Assembly: GCF_003815655.1 (NCBI RefSeq)
Contig: NZ_CP033917.1
Coordinates: 4,092,001 to 4,156,000 of the forward strand
Direction: 5' to 3'
From: Chryseobacterium sp. G0201
Lineage (GTDB): Bacteria; Bacteroidota; Bacteroidia; Flavobacteriales; Weeksellaceae
Length of the DNA: 64,000 bases
Within the stretch, counting starts at the first letter, position 1, and each line of letters begins with the position of its first letter. Position numbers and translations under genes: made by a program. Positions 1 to 8,382 of the stretch are shown in pieces. The notes under the pieces were generated by a model. That model was given only the letters and a program-made list of their open reading frames with translations, was not told the origin of the DNA and ran no database searches.

Positions 1-323
1 ACGATATTTATCCTATTGAAAAACAATTTCCTTTAATTGAAAATGTGGAAGTCGATTTTAAGATGTTCGGAAAAGAATATCATGCAGAATTACCAGACAA
101 TAAGGATAAAATTCTTCAACAGTTATTGATTCAGAAATTTTCTGTTCCTTATTCTTGTAAATCAGGAATCTGCGGAAGTTGCGAATGCTACCTTGAGGAA
201 GGAGAAGTTGAGCTGTTGGAAAATGAATATTTAACGGAAAAAGAAGAAGCACAAGGAAAAATTTTAGCCTGTATGTCTATTGCAAAAACTAAGAAAATAA
301 AGCTTAACTTTGATTTCATTTGA
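1..323 (+). CDS. C-terminal part of a ferredoxin-domain oxidoreductase (5' end outside window)
   Basis: The reading frame is open from base 3 to the TGA at 321-323, so the GTG at 45 is probably internal and the gene begins before the window. The visible part is a plant-type [2Fe-2S] domain. Its cysteines follow the C-X4-C-X2-C spacing (SCKSGICGSC, bases about 156-182), with the fourth ligand about 30 residues later in ILACMS. In Bacteroidota such a domain usually sits at the C-terminus of PaaE-like or flavodoxin-reductase-like NAD(P)H electron-transfer proteins. That assignment is inferred, because the FAD/NAD domains are not visible. It overlaps the next gene by 4 bases (TTGA), which suggests translational coupling. 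Confidence 0.72.
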   Translation, partial: DIYPIEKQFPLIENVEVDFKMFGKEYHAELPDNKDKILQQLLIQKFSVPYSCKSGICGSCECYLEEGEVELLENEYLTEKEEAQGKILACMSIAKTKKIKLNFDFI

Positions 324-937
324 GAATCGTAAAAAACATATTTAACCTTACCTTTATATCAATAGAAATTGGAATTCTGCTGATATGTCTCGCCAATGCA
401 TGGGTTTTCGCACTTACAGGTGGTAGAACATACACCAAGATCTCAAAAATCCCGCCCCGTGAAATTGCTCTGGTTTTAGGAACATCGCCCAAAATGAGAT
501 CGGGAATGTCTAATCCGTATTTTACAAAAAGAATGGATGCCACAGCTTTACTTTACCATCATGGGAAAATTAAACAAATCATTGTGAGCGGGGAAAAAAG
601 TAAAGGCTATAACGAGCCCGCTGCTATGAAAAAGTATCTTGTTTATCAGGAAGGTGTTCCGGAAGATATTATTACAGAAGATCCAAAAGGTTTTAATACG
701 TATAAAAGTATTTTGCGCTGTAAAGATATTTATAAAAAAGATAATGTGATCATCGTTTCACAGGGTTTCCATAATCTTCGTGCTCTGTTTTTTGCAAGAA
801 ATAATAATATGAATGCTTTAGGTTTTGATGCTCAGGATGTCAACAAGCCTGAAAGTTTTTACAGAAATCAGGCCAGAGAGATTCTGGCCAGAGTGATTGC
901 TGTAGTTTATTTTGTTTTGGGAATTTCTCCTGATTAG
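320..937 (+). CDS. SanA/YdcF-like DUF218 membrane-anchored protein
   Basis: A 205-residue protein with one N-terminal membrane segment (about residues 8-30) followed by a DUF218 fold. Recognisable stretches are the ALVLGTSP strand-loop, the KRMDATALLYHHGKI helix and the IIVSGEK strand. E. coli relatives (SanA, ElyC, YdcF) are linked to envelope barrier function, but their biochemistry is poorly defined. The start is a TTG at 320 that overlaps the stop of the upstream ferredoxin-domain gene; no better ATG precedes the membrane segment. It converges with tamL, with the two stop codons overlapping around 934-937. Confidence 0.75.
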   Translation: MRIVKNIFNLTFISIEIGILLICLANAWVFALTGGRTYTKISKIPPREIALVLGTSPKMRSGMSNPYFTKRMDATALLYHHGKIKQIIVSGEKSKGYNEPAAMKKYLVYQEGVPEDIITEDPKGFNTYKSILRCKDIYKKDNVIIVSQGFHNLRALFFARNNNMNALGFDAQDVNKPESFYRNQAREILARVIAVVYFVLGISPD

Positions 938-3534
938 AAAGGATATCCGAATGCAATATTCAGTGTTGGTTTGAATGGCTGGAAATCTTTAATTCTCCAT
1001 CTATCACCATCAGGTTTATTGGGATCATAAATTTTATAGGCAAAATCTAGTCTAAGCGTAATATAAGCCACATTTACCCTTAACCCGAAACCACTACCAA
1101 CACCCATTTGCCCTAAGAATTTATTGAATTTAAATTCATCTCCATAACCGTCATTTTGGTTACGAAGGCTCCATGTATTACCGATATCCGTAAAAATGGC
1201 ACCTTCATACATTTCATTAAAAGGGATTCTGTATTCGATATTTGTAGTTAGTTTTACATTGTCTGTCATGTAAGTACGAACTCTTTCATCAACCTGAGAA
1301 TCAGATGGTCCAAGACCTCCGTAAGCAACCCAAGCTCTGATATCGTTGGAACCACCATTGAAGTAAGACCTGATCACAGGCATTGAAGAGGAGTTCCCAT
1401 AAGGAATACCCAGACCTATGAACTGTCGCAATACCAAAGTTTGGTTGTTGCTGAATTTGAAATATTTTCTTACATCAAAATCAAATTTGACAAATTGAGC
1501 GTAAGGAATCCCGAAAATGGTTCTCTCAGGACTTGTTACAATACCTCCATCATTTCTTTTCTGATTGAATATACTTAAAATATTACCTGCAAACTCTACT
1601 TTTCCATTAAAATAAAACGCATTGGGATAATCTTTTTTACCAATTTCATTATAAACGAAATTATAAATCATTGAAGAAATAATAACATCCTGCGTCTGTC
1701 TGTCTTTATTTATTAGTGTTCCTGTAAATGCGATTAAACGGTCGGCTCCTGCCTGATCTAATGTTCCACGGTATTCTTGATCCTTCAATATCTTCTCTGA
1801 AACCTCATCACTTGTAAGTTGTCCTGAAGCATATTCCTGTCCGACCATAGGCCTAGACTGAAAATAATTATTAAAAACTTCATCTCTTATTATACCGTCA
1901 TTTACAAAATAATCATAATAAGCATCTTTATTCTTTGTTAAACTCAGTTGTGTATTGAAAAGCGTAAGTCTGTGAGAAACTTTGTCGTTTACTGTCGCAA
2001 AATAATTTAAACCGGTATTAAAGTTAACTCTACCCAAACCAATATTATTCTGAACCGCAGCTCCTAAGACAATAGAAGAGGTCGGGCTATATCTTTTAGG
2101 AAGAAATTTATAATAATCAAAAGGAAGCAACAGCCTCGGGAAATTTAATGATGCCTGTGCCGAAATTTCATACGCCAAAACACGTTTGCTGATATCTTTC
2201 GTACTTCTAATCGAACCAAAAGTTCCGGAAAGACTTGTTGAAAGATTTTCTGCACCGTTGAAAACATTTCTTGTTGTTAAATCTACTGAAGGAGAAACTC
2301 CTAAGTTCAATAACTGAGAATAATTAATATCAGTTCCTAATTTCAATTCATATTTTGGAAGCGGTTTCAGTAAATATATTACATCAACAATACTGTCGTT
2401 GGGAGATGTTCCGCCGCCACGTCTTAAAGAGTCTTTTGCTTTTATGATGCTGAAATTGTTCATCGATAAAAGATTTCTCTTAGTAAGATCTAATTTTTTT
2501 TGATCATAAACCTGTTTGCTTCCAACAATTATCGATCTCCAGATCGAGCGGGTTTTGTATTCATCATTAACTTTATGAAATCTGATACCTCTTAAGCTGT
2601 CTTTCTTTGTATTTTTAAGATAATCACCAGCCTCATCAACTATAGCAACGTCTATATTTCCTATTGTAGCGACCTTATAAGGTGTATCAATAGAATCTTT
2701 ATGAATTTCTAAAGTAAGAGGAATCTGTTTTCTGCTCTTTAAAGAATCGGCAACAAAATACACTTCATCATTAAGGTTATTAAACTTATAATAACCATAT
2801 TCTCTCATAATATCATTAATTCTTGTAACCTCTTTTTCAAGAACAGTTTGATCAAGGATTTTACCTGATCTTATAAGAGTTTCATGGATTTTTTGCTGAT
2901 AAATATTTTTAACTTTCGGATCCGGAATATTATAATAATATTCTTTGATAAGAGAAGGTTCTTTATGTGTAATAAAATAGGTTACGGCTGCTTTTTTAGA
3001 AGCTGAATCTAAAGCATGTTTAAACTTTACTTCTGCATCCCAATAACCACGATACGTCAATCTTTTTTCAATAGATTGCGCACTTTTTTCAGTTTTTGTC
3101 TGGTCTAAAATTATAGGCGGTGATCCCCAGTTATGATACAATCTGTCTATTAAAAGACTTTTCCCGACGCTACTTTTCATATTATACTTAATAAAAAGAG
3201 AATCACGTAATTTTTGATCTCTCATTTCATTTGGGTAGGTCATGTACTCGTTAAGAATCGTATCGTACTTAGGATTAGCAGCATTGTACAGCCATAAACT
3301 TAAAGGCATAAAAAGAAACTGCTTTTTATTTGGTTTTTGCTGAACGTAATTTTTCAGTTCACCGTCAAAAAGTTCTTTCTTATCTTCAAACTCAAAATTG
3401 TTTTGTGTAAGCAGATATTCACCATCCGGAACTTTCTTTGTTGTACTACAAGCATAAAGAAGGCCAACAAATGTTGCAAATGATATAATTTTATAATATT
3501 TTTGAGGAGAATTCTTATAATGCTTACAGCTCAT
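934..3534 (-). CDS. tamL: TamL-type BamA/TamA-family outer membrane lipoprotein
   Basis: An 866-residue protein with a lipoprotein signal ending in LLYAC (acylated Cys about residue 29). POTRA-like repeats follow, and then a C-terminal Omp85 beta-barrel (the last ~400 residues are rich in alternating aromatic strands and end in NIAFGYPF). In Bacteroidota this lipidated TamA homologue is called TamL and works with TamB to insert or move material across the envelope. The ATG at 3534 lies inside the first codons of the divergent methyltransferase gene, so the two 5' ends overlap by about 15 bases. No tamB gene is adjacent in this window. Confidence 0.85.
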   Translation of the reverse strand: MSCKHYKNSPQKYYKIISFATFVGLLYACSTTKKVPDGEYLLTQNNFEFEDKKELFDGELKNYVQQKPNKKQFLFMPLSLWLYNAANPKYDTILNEYMTYPNEMRDQKLRDSLFIKYNMKSSVGKSLLIDRLYHNWGSPPIILDQTKTEKSAQSIEKRLTYRGYWDAEVKFKHALDSASKKAAVTYFITHKEPSLIKEYYYNIPDPKVKNIYQQKIHETLIRSGKILDQTVLEKEVTRINDIMREYGYYKFNNLNDEVYFVADSLKSRKQIPLTLEIHKDSIDTPYKVATIGNIDVAIVDEAGDYLKNTKKDSLRGIRFHKVNDEYKTRSIWRSIIVGSKQVYDQKKLDLTKRNLLSMNNFSIIKAKDSLRRGGGTSPNDSIVDVIYLLKPLPKYELKLGTDINYSQLLNLGVSPSVDLTTRNVFNGAENLSTSLSGTFGSIRSTKDISKRVLAYEISAQASLNFPRLLLPFDYYKFLPKRYSPTSSIVLGAAVQNNIGLGRVNFNTGLNYFATVNDKVSHRLTLFNTQLSLTKNKDAYYDYFVNDGIIRDEVFNNYFQSRPMVGQEYASGQLTSDEVSEKILKDQEYRGTLDQAGADRLIAFTGTLINKDRQTQDVIISSMIYNFVYNEIGKKDYPNAFYFNGKVEFAGNILSIFNQKRNDGGIVTSPERTIFGIPYAQFVKFDFDVRKYFKFSNNQTLVLRQFIGLGIPYGNSSSMPVIRSYFNGGSNDIRAWVAYGGLGPSDSQVDERVRTYMTDNVKLTTNIEYRIPFNEMYEGAIFTDIGNTWSLRNQNDGYGDEFKFNKFLGQMGVGSGFGLRVNVAYITLRLDFAYKIYDPNKPDGDRWRIKDFQPFKPTLNIAFGYPF

Positions 3535-4251
3535 ACAATAAAAATTTTACAGTCTTTAGATAAAAAGAAGTTCAGACAAAAATACAATTTGTTTTTGGTT
3601 GAAGGTAATAAAATCATTTGCGAACTTCCCAATTCTAATTTTAAAATTAAAGAAATATTTTCAACCGATCCGCAAAAATTGGAACGTACGGATGTTCCCA
3701 TCACTCATGTGTCTGAAAATGAGTTGAAAAAAATTAGTTTCCTAAAAAATCCAAAAGATTCTGTGGCCGTTTGCTATCTAAAAAAAGAAGAAATATTTGA
3801 GGATAAAAATTTTCAGCTTGTTTTGGATGGGATTCAGGATCCCGGAAATTTGGGTACGATCATTCGATTGGCAGACTGGTTCGGAATACAGCAGATTATC
3901 TGTAGTGAAGATACTGTGGATGTTTATAATCCAAAGGTTATTATGTCGACTATGGGCTCTTTTACAAGGGTAAATATGGTTTATACTGATTTGGTTGAAT
4001 ATCTTTCATCCACAAAAAATATAAATATCGGAACTGATATGGAAGGCGAAAATATCTATACTTTCGAAAAACCTGAAAAAATGAATCTTATTTTAGGAAA
4101 CGAAGGCAATGGAATGCGCCCCGAAACAGAAAAATTACTTCAAAAAAGCATCAGTATCCCAAGGTTCGGAAAATCACAGTCAACAGAAAGTCTGAATGTT
4201 TCTATGGCTGCAGGGATTATTTTAGGACAACTCTTTAGAGTAGGAGAGTAA
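3520..4251 (+). CDS. SpoU/TrmH-family RNA 2'-O-methyltransferase
   Basis: About 243 residues. An N-terminal substrate-binding domain (KKFRQKYNLFLVEGNK) precedes the knotted SPOUT domain. All three SpoU motifs are visible: DPGNLGTIIR, ILGNEGNGM and SLNVSMAAGI, which form the S-adenosylmethionine pocket and the trefoil knot. It probably methylates a ribose in rRNA or tRNA; the exact site cannot be read from sequence. I chose the ATG at 3520, preceded by a purine-rich GAGGAGA, over an upstream in-frame TTG at 3502. Confidence 0.87.
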   Translation: MLTAHTIKILQSLDKKKFRQKYNLFLVEGNKIICELPNSNFKIKEIFSTDPQKLERTDVPITHVSENELKKISFLKNPKDSVAVCYLKKEEIFEDKNFQLVLDGIQDPGNLGTIIRLADWFGIQQIICSEDTVDVYNPKVIMSTMGSFTRVNMVYTDLVEYLSSTKNINIGTDMEGENIYTFEKPEKMNLILGNEGNGMRPETEKLLQKSISIPRFGKSQSTESLNVSMAAGIILGQLFRVGE

Positions 4252-4320
4252 TAGTGTTTTAGAATGGGAGAGGTTGAGTTATTGCAAACCCTAAAATTCT
4301 ACGACTCTAAAACACTATAA
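4251..4320. repeat. Octad-phased inverted repeat between convergent genes
   Basis: A perfect 13-bp inverted repeat (4251-4263 and 4306-4318, ATAGTGTTTTAGA and its complement) encloses a periodic sequence. On the left, TAG/TAG/GAG/GAG occur at 4252, 4260, 4268 and 4276. On the right, CTA occurs at 4291, 4299, 4307 and 4315. Every step is exactly 8 bases. It separates the RNA methyltransferase from the convergent 165-residue gene and has no classical U-tract, so it is not an ordinary terminator. Confidence 0.7.
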
Positions 4321-4322
4321 CA

Positions 4323-4820
4323 TTATATAAGCTGTTCCAAACTTGAAACACTTTTATTTTTCTGATAGCTTTCTAATTTTTTTCGAAAAAATTTCAAGGC
4401 GATAGGAGCGATGTAAATCAATGCTGCGCCCAGAAGTTTCTTCTTCCAATTAGAACTGCTCATATTTTTCTTTGCATAATTCCCTACCAAAGCAGTGATT
4501 CCCAGTTTTATAAGACTATCCATTGCATTTCCTTTTAGTGCAGAACTTGCAATTCCCATGGCAGTATTTCTATTGACAAACATATCTTTAACCTCGGAGG
4601 TCAATTGTTTCGCAATAACATCTTTTCTGAGAACAATTTTTTCATCACCGTCTTCATCTACCTTTTCCTGCAGATATTGATCTGTTAAACCATTGGTAAA
4701 TGCGCTTAAACTTTCTTTTGTATTTTTAAAAGTCAAAAGATTTTCCAAATCATTGATTTCACCTTTCAATAAATTTTTCTTGATTCTTAATTCTTTTAAG
4801 CTGTCGTAGTTTCTGCCCAT
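4323..4820 (-). CDS. Hypothetical protein with coiled-coil N-terminus and glycine/alanine hydrophobic segment
   Basis: 165 residues, not assigned to a named family. The first ~50 residues are charged and helical (LRIKKNLLKGEINDLENLL). Around residues 90-145 there is a moderately hydrophobic stretch (AMDSLIKLGITALVGNYA, LLGAALIYIAPIALKFF) that could be membrane-associated. It is the last gene of a minus-strand trio with the YqjE-like and YtxH-like genes and starts 3 bases after the YqjE-like stop. It probably shares their envelope or stress context; this is inferred from position. Confidence 0.65.
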   Translation of the reverse strand: MGRNYDSLKELRIKKNLLKGEINDLENLLTFKNTKESLSAFTNGLTDQYLQEKVDEDGDEKIVLRKDVIAKQLTSEVKDMFVNRNTAMGIASSALKGNAMDSLIKLGITALVGNYAKKNMSSSNWKKKLLGAALIYIAPIALKFFRKKLESYQKNKSVSSLEQLI

Positions 4821-4823
4821 AGT

Positions 4824-5132
4824 TTAATGATTTAAAAATTTAATTACCTGATCTGCTACCGAATTTACGATTTTGGTTTTAAAGAGAACAACAAGAATCA
4901 TAACTACAAAGTAAAAGGCAGCAACAATTAAAAATCCATAAGAAGTATTATCTAAAGCTTTGCCTATAAGAAATGCCATCCCAAAGTTAAAAAGGATGAT
5001 AAAAAAAGCAAAAGCAGTAAGTAATATGGTAAGATAGGCAATGATACCGGCAGAAAGAGAAGACTTTTCTGTAGCTTCAATCTTTAGAAGATCTATTCTC
5101 TTAGATGCGTATTCTTTTATAGTTTCTATCAT
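4824..5132 (-). CDS. YqjE/phage-holin-like small membrane protein
   Basis: 102 residues. A short amphipathic N-terminus (IKEYASKRIDLLKIEATEK) is followed by two strong transmembrane segments (about residues 30-53 and 63-85). This layout matches the holin superfamily III/YqjE-like proteins, which in Bacteroidota commonly sit beside YtxH-domain genes. Despite the name they are not phage lysis genes in this context. It lies between the YtxH-like gene (80-base gap) and the 165-residue gene (3-base gap). Confidence 0.7.
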   Translation of the reverse strand: MIETIKEYASKRIDLLKIEATEKSSLSAGIIAYLTILLTAFAFFIILFNFGMAFLIGKALDNTSYGFLIVAAFYFVVMILVVLFKTKIVNSVADQVIKFLNH

Positions 5133-5211
5133 TGTTTTTTTTTAAAGTTACAAAAAAAGGAACTTTGTGCACTAAAGTTCCTTCTCATAATTTACTTAAA
5201 AAATAAATTAT

Positions 5212-5562
5212 TTATTTCTTAAGATCGTTCAATTCTGCCTCTACATTTTTTACTACATCTGTAGTTTTAGAAACGATTTGATCTTTGTATTTATCGTAAC
5301 CATCTTTCATTGTATGAGCTACATTATTAGCTGTTTCTTTAAAAGTCGATGAAATGTTACCATACTGGTCTTTCACTTTTTCAGAAACTTCTCCATACTT
5401 TTCTTTAGCCTGATCTTTAAGATCGCTAGCTTTAGTTTTAATTTTTTTTCTAGTTTCTTTTCCCTCTTCCGGAGCATAAAGCATTCCTAAAATTACACCT
5501 GCTGCAGCACCTGCAAGAAGCCCCGCTAATATACCTGCTGAATTGTTTCCTTTTCTAGACAT
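5212..5562 (-). CDS. YtxH domain-containing stress protein
   Basis: 116 residues. A glycine/alanine-rich hydrophobic helix (AGILAGLLAGAAAGVILG, residues ~9-26) leads into the YtxH signature LYAPEEGKETRKKI, then a long lysine/glutamate-rich amphipathic helix with repeated KD-Q-Y units. YtxH proteins are small membrane-tethered general-stress proteins of unclear mechanism. It is the first gene of the minus-strand trio, and no terminator is visible between it and its downstream partner. Confidence 0.8.
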   Translation of the reverse strand: MSRKGNNSAGILAGLLAGAAAGVILGMLYAPEEGKETRKKIKTKASDLKDQAKEKYGEVSEKVKDQYGNISSTFKETANNVAHTMKDGYDKYKDQIVSKTTDVVKNVEAELNDLKK

Positions 5563-5656
5563 TTTTCGTTTTTTTAATAGTTAATAAACATTAGTTTTTT
5601 ACGCTTTAAATCTTACAATTAATGTACCAAAACACGGCGTTAATTATTAAAAATTG

Positions 5657-6331
5657 TTAAAAGTTTTTAATAAAGGAAAGAATACTTTCAATAGTTTCTT
5701 TTTTCGTGAGGTTGGTATTGTCAATCACAATGGCATCGTCAGCCTGCTTCAATGGGGCGATTTCCCTCTCGCTGTCTATCTTATCACGAATAATGAGGTT
5801 TTCCTTTACCTGCTGTTCTTCGGCTTCGATTCCCATGCTTAAAAGTTCGTTGTATCTTCTTTTTGTTCTTTCGTCAATACTGGCAGTAAGGAAAAATTTG
5901 AAGTCCGCATTTGGCAGAACTACTGTCCCGATGTCACGTCCGTCCATAATAATCCCGCCTTTTTCTGCCAGAGAACGTTGGGAGTGGAGTAAAAAGTCTC
6001 TTACTTCTTTTTGTTTTGCGATTAAGCTTACATTTGCAGAAACTTCATTGCTTCTGATTTGTTTAGAAATATCAATATGATTAAGATAAAGAACCAATTC
6101 TCCATCGTTATTTTTAAACTCAAGCTGAATTTCATCTAAAGAAGAGAATAATCCTTCCAAATTGATAGCCCCATTATCATTAAGACAGTTTTGAAGTGCA
6201 AACCAGGTAATACCTCTGTAAAGTGCACCTGTATCCAGATGAACAATTCCTAATTTGTCGGCAATGACCTTGGAGATTGAACTTTTTCCGGTAGACGAGT
6301 ACCCATCGATAGCTATTACAGGTTTTTTCAT
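5657..6331 (-). CDS. cmk: Cytidylate kinase
   Basis: 224 residues, normal for Cmk, which phosphorylates CMP/dCMP with ATP. The P-loop is near the N-terminus (GYSSTGKSS), followed by the HLDTGALYRG nucleoside-binding stretch, MDGRDIGTVV, and RRYNEL in the lid region. In flavobacteria cmk is often next to porQ, as here (porQ lies 87 bases upstream on the same strand). Confidence 0.95.
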   Translation of the reverse strand: MKKPVIAIDGYSSTGKSSISKVIADKLGIVHLDTGALYRGITWFALQNCLNDNGAINLEGLFSSLDEIQLEFKNNDGELVLYLNHIDISKQIRSNEVSANVSLIAKQKEVRDFLLHSQRSLAEKGGIIMDGRDIGTVVLPNADFKFFLTASIDERTKRRYNELLSMGIEAEEQQVKENLIIRDKIDSEREIAPLKQADDAIVIDNTNLTKKETIESILSFIKNF

Positions 6332-6418
6332 ACCGCAAATTTCAAATTTTTTTCTAAAAAACCAAGAAATAGTAAGAAATTTTATTAATTAAAATAATGA
6401 TTTCTTAATTGGTGAAAA

Positions 6419-7408
6419 TTAATATCTGTGTCCGCTAAGATCCAAAGAAACTCCTATTTGGTTAACATTTGAAGAGTTATGATATCTTACGTGAGCATAA
6501 TCAATCCTGAATTTTGCAATTTTGATCCCAAAACCTCCGGAAATTCCCGAAAAATTTCTTTGATCCGCAACAGCCAATTCGTTTCCTCTTTTAACGTTAT
6601 AACCCAATCTGATGTTAAAACCTTTTTCAGGGAATAGTTCTGCTCCGATAGAGAAGTGATCGGCAATTTTTCGTCCAACATTCACCTCCTGACCATTTAC
6701 ATTATAGTCGGAAGAAATGTCAAATTGCTGCAGATCATGAGCAGTAATGGTAATCGCCAAAGGAATCGCTGTCAAAATTTTAGTATACCCTAAATCTACT
6801 CTGAACGGAAGATTCTCTCTCGTCCCGTTGAAAGATTTGAACTGATATCCAAAGTTTCTAGCAACTACGGAAACAACTTCTTTACGTTTCTTATTGTGAT
6901 AAGTAACACCGAAATTTCCTCCGATGGCAGAAGATGTATAAGTATCAATTTTTGAAGTGATGAAGTTGATTCCTCCACCGATCGTCCAGTCTTCTTCAAA
7001 CTGATACGCATATCCGGCTCCCACAGCAACGTCTGAAGCTGTAAAATTTCCGTTCTCAAAACCACTTTCATCCGTTCTCGGGATGTCACCATAACTCATA
7101 TACCTTGCATTGATCGTGGCCATGTGACCATTTTCAAAATCTTTGGCGAAAGCTATCGTTCCGTATTTTGAGTCGGCTAGATACGCAGCACCGTTCACGG
7201 AGAGCTGTTTATCAGAATCTTTATTCAGTAACGCTGGGTTTGCAATAGCAAAGGAAACATCATAATCTCTTATGGTAATTGCATCTCCACCCAAGGCCGC
7301 TTGTCGGGCAGATACAGGAATATTTAAGAATGGGTAAACATTTGTTCCTGTTTGTGCAAAAGAAACAATTCCTGACAGAAATAATGAAAAAATGACAATT
7401 TTCTTCAA
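6419..7408 (-). CDS. porQ: Type IX secretion system protein PorQ
   Basis: 329 residues with a Sec signal peptide (MKKIVIFSLFLSGIVSFAQ) and an outer-membrane barrel of the PorV/PorQ-like FadL type. Conserved features are SARQAALGG near the N-terminus, the DVSFAIANPALL segment, and aromatic barrel strands to the C-terminus (SLDLSGHRY). PorQ belongs to the T9SS attachment complex that links cargo to the cell surface in Bacteroidota. The two M28 peptidases at 47.9-50.3 kb carry the matching cargo signals. Confidence 0.88.
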   Translation of the reverse strand: MKKIVIFSLFLSGIVSFAQTGTNVYPFLNIPVSARQAALGGDAITIRDYDVSFAIANPALLNKDSDKQLSVNGAAYLADSKYGTIAFAKDFENGHMATINARYMSYGDIPRTDESGFENGNFTASDVAVGAGYAYQFEEDWTIGGGINFITSKIDTYTSSAIGGNFGVTYHNKKRKEVVSVVARNFGYQFKSFNGTRENLPFRVDLGYTKILTAIPLAITITAHDLQQFDISSDYNVNGQEVNVGRKIADHFSIGAELFPEKGFNIRLGYNVKRGNELAVADQRNFSGISGGFGIKIAKFRIDYAHVRYHNSSNVNQIGVSLDLSGHRY

Positions 7409-7576
7409 TTCAATTTATAATTAATGCAAAAATAATCCTTTTTCGTACTTATCAAAATATTTCTCACATTATTTCTGATTAAATATTTTTCTTTATGCAA
7501 TATTTTTAATGATTATATTTGCAAAATCAAATTTCAGGGAGCTATCCCTTCTTAAAAAAGTTATTAAAAATTAAAG

Positions 7577-8284
7577 ATGAAATATAAAAGAATCCTTCTA
7601 AAACTTAGTGGTGAAGCCTTAATGGGGAACAGACAATATGGTATTGATACTGAAAGACTACAAGAATACGCAGTTGAGATAAAAAAAGTAGTGGAAAGAG
7701 GTTGTGAAATTGCCATTGTAATTGGAGGAGGAAATATTTTCCGTGGAGTAGCCGGTGCTGCGAAAGGAATGGACAGAGTACAGGGAGATTACATGGGAAT
7801 GCTTGCTACTGTAATCAACGGAATGGCTCTGCAAGGTGCTTTGGAAGATGCAGGAATCAAAACAAGACTTCAATCTGCTATCGAAATGGATAAAGTTGCT
7901 GAACCTTTTATCAAAAGACGCGCTGTGAGACACCTTGAGAAAGGTAGAGTAGTGATCTTTGGAGCGGGAACAGGAAATCCTTATTTTACAACTGATACAG
8001 CTGCAACGCTGAGAGCAATCGAGATCGGAGCTGATGTTATCTTAAAAGGAACAAGAGTAGACGGTATCTACGACAGCGATCCTGAAACGAATGCAGATGC
8101 TGTAAAATATAATTCTTTATCTTTCGATGAAGTTTTTGAAAAAAATCTTAAAGTAATGGACATGACTGCGTTCACTTTAAGTCACGAAAATAAATTACCG
8201 ATCATCGTATTTGATATGAATAAAGAAGGTAATTTGGTGAAGATTGTTGAAGGAGAAAATGTTGGAACTTTAGTTAATTTGTAA
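7577..8284 (+). CDS. pyrH: UMP kinase
   Basis: 235 residues of the amino-acid-kinase fold: KLSGEAL at the N-terminus, IGGGNIFRG in the phosphate-binding loop, and GTGNPYFTTDTAATLRA for UMP binding. It makes UDP from UMP and is co-directional with frr, the usual bacterial pairing. A TATATTTG -7 box at 7514-7521 and a small GGGA/TCCC hairpin near 7537-7549 lie in the 5' region. A heptad repeat separates it from frr. Confidence 0.96.
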   Translation: MKYKRILLKLSGEALMGNRQYGIDTERLQEYAVEIKKVVERGCEIAIVIGGGNIFRGVAGAAKGMDRVQGDYMGMLATVINGMALQGALEDAGIKTRLQSAIEMDKVAEPFIKRRAVRHLEKGRVVIFGAGTGNPYFTTDTAATLRAIEIGADVILKGTRVDGIYDSDPETNADAVKYNSLSFDEVFEKNLKVMDMTAFTLSHENKLPIIVFDMNKEGNLVKIVEGENVGTLVNL

Positions 8285-8288
8285 TTAA

Positions 8289-8348
8289 GTTTAAGGTTTA
8301 GAGTTTTTTGGTTAAAAAATTACTCATTACCCATGACTTATTATTCAT
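8289..8348. repeat. Heptad-phased intergenic repeat between pyrH and frr
   Basis: Units of exactly 7 bases run through the gap. The first block is GTTTAAG, GTTTAGA, GTTTTTT and GGTTAAA, starting at 8289, 8296, 8303 and 8310. The second block is ATTACTC, ATTACCC, ATGACTT and ATTATTC, starting at 8319, 8326, 8333 and 8340. Unlike the other elements of this kind, the two blocks are not clearly complementary. It lies inside the pyrH-frr transcription unit. Confidence 0.65.
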
Positions 8349-8382
8349 AAAAATGTGTAACTATTCAAATTTTAGATATATA

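Noticed and set aside
45..323. Stand-alone 92-residue ferredoxin starting at GTG 45
   Set aside because: The frame remains open to the window edge and the domain normally ends a larger reductase; treated as a truncated gene.
3502..3519. TTG start for the RNA methyltransferase
   Set aside because: The ATG at 3520 has a good purine-rich ribosome-binding site and matches the family N-terminus.
4824..5132. Phage holin, hinting at a prophage
   Set aside because: YqjE/holin-like proteins beside YtxH genes are chromosomal membrane proteins; no other phage genes are present.
5706..6080. Plus-strand frame opposite cmk
   Set aside because: It mirrors the cmk coding frame on the other strand and has no family resemblance.
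8308..8382. Longer frr start giving a 209-residue protein
   Set aside because: The extra residues translate the heptad repeat; normal RRF length and conserved start lie at 8383.
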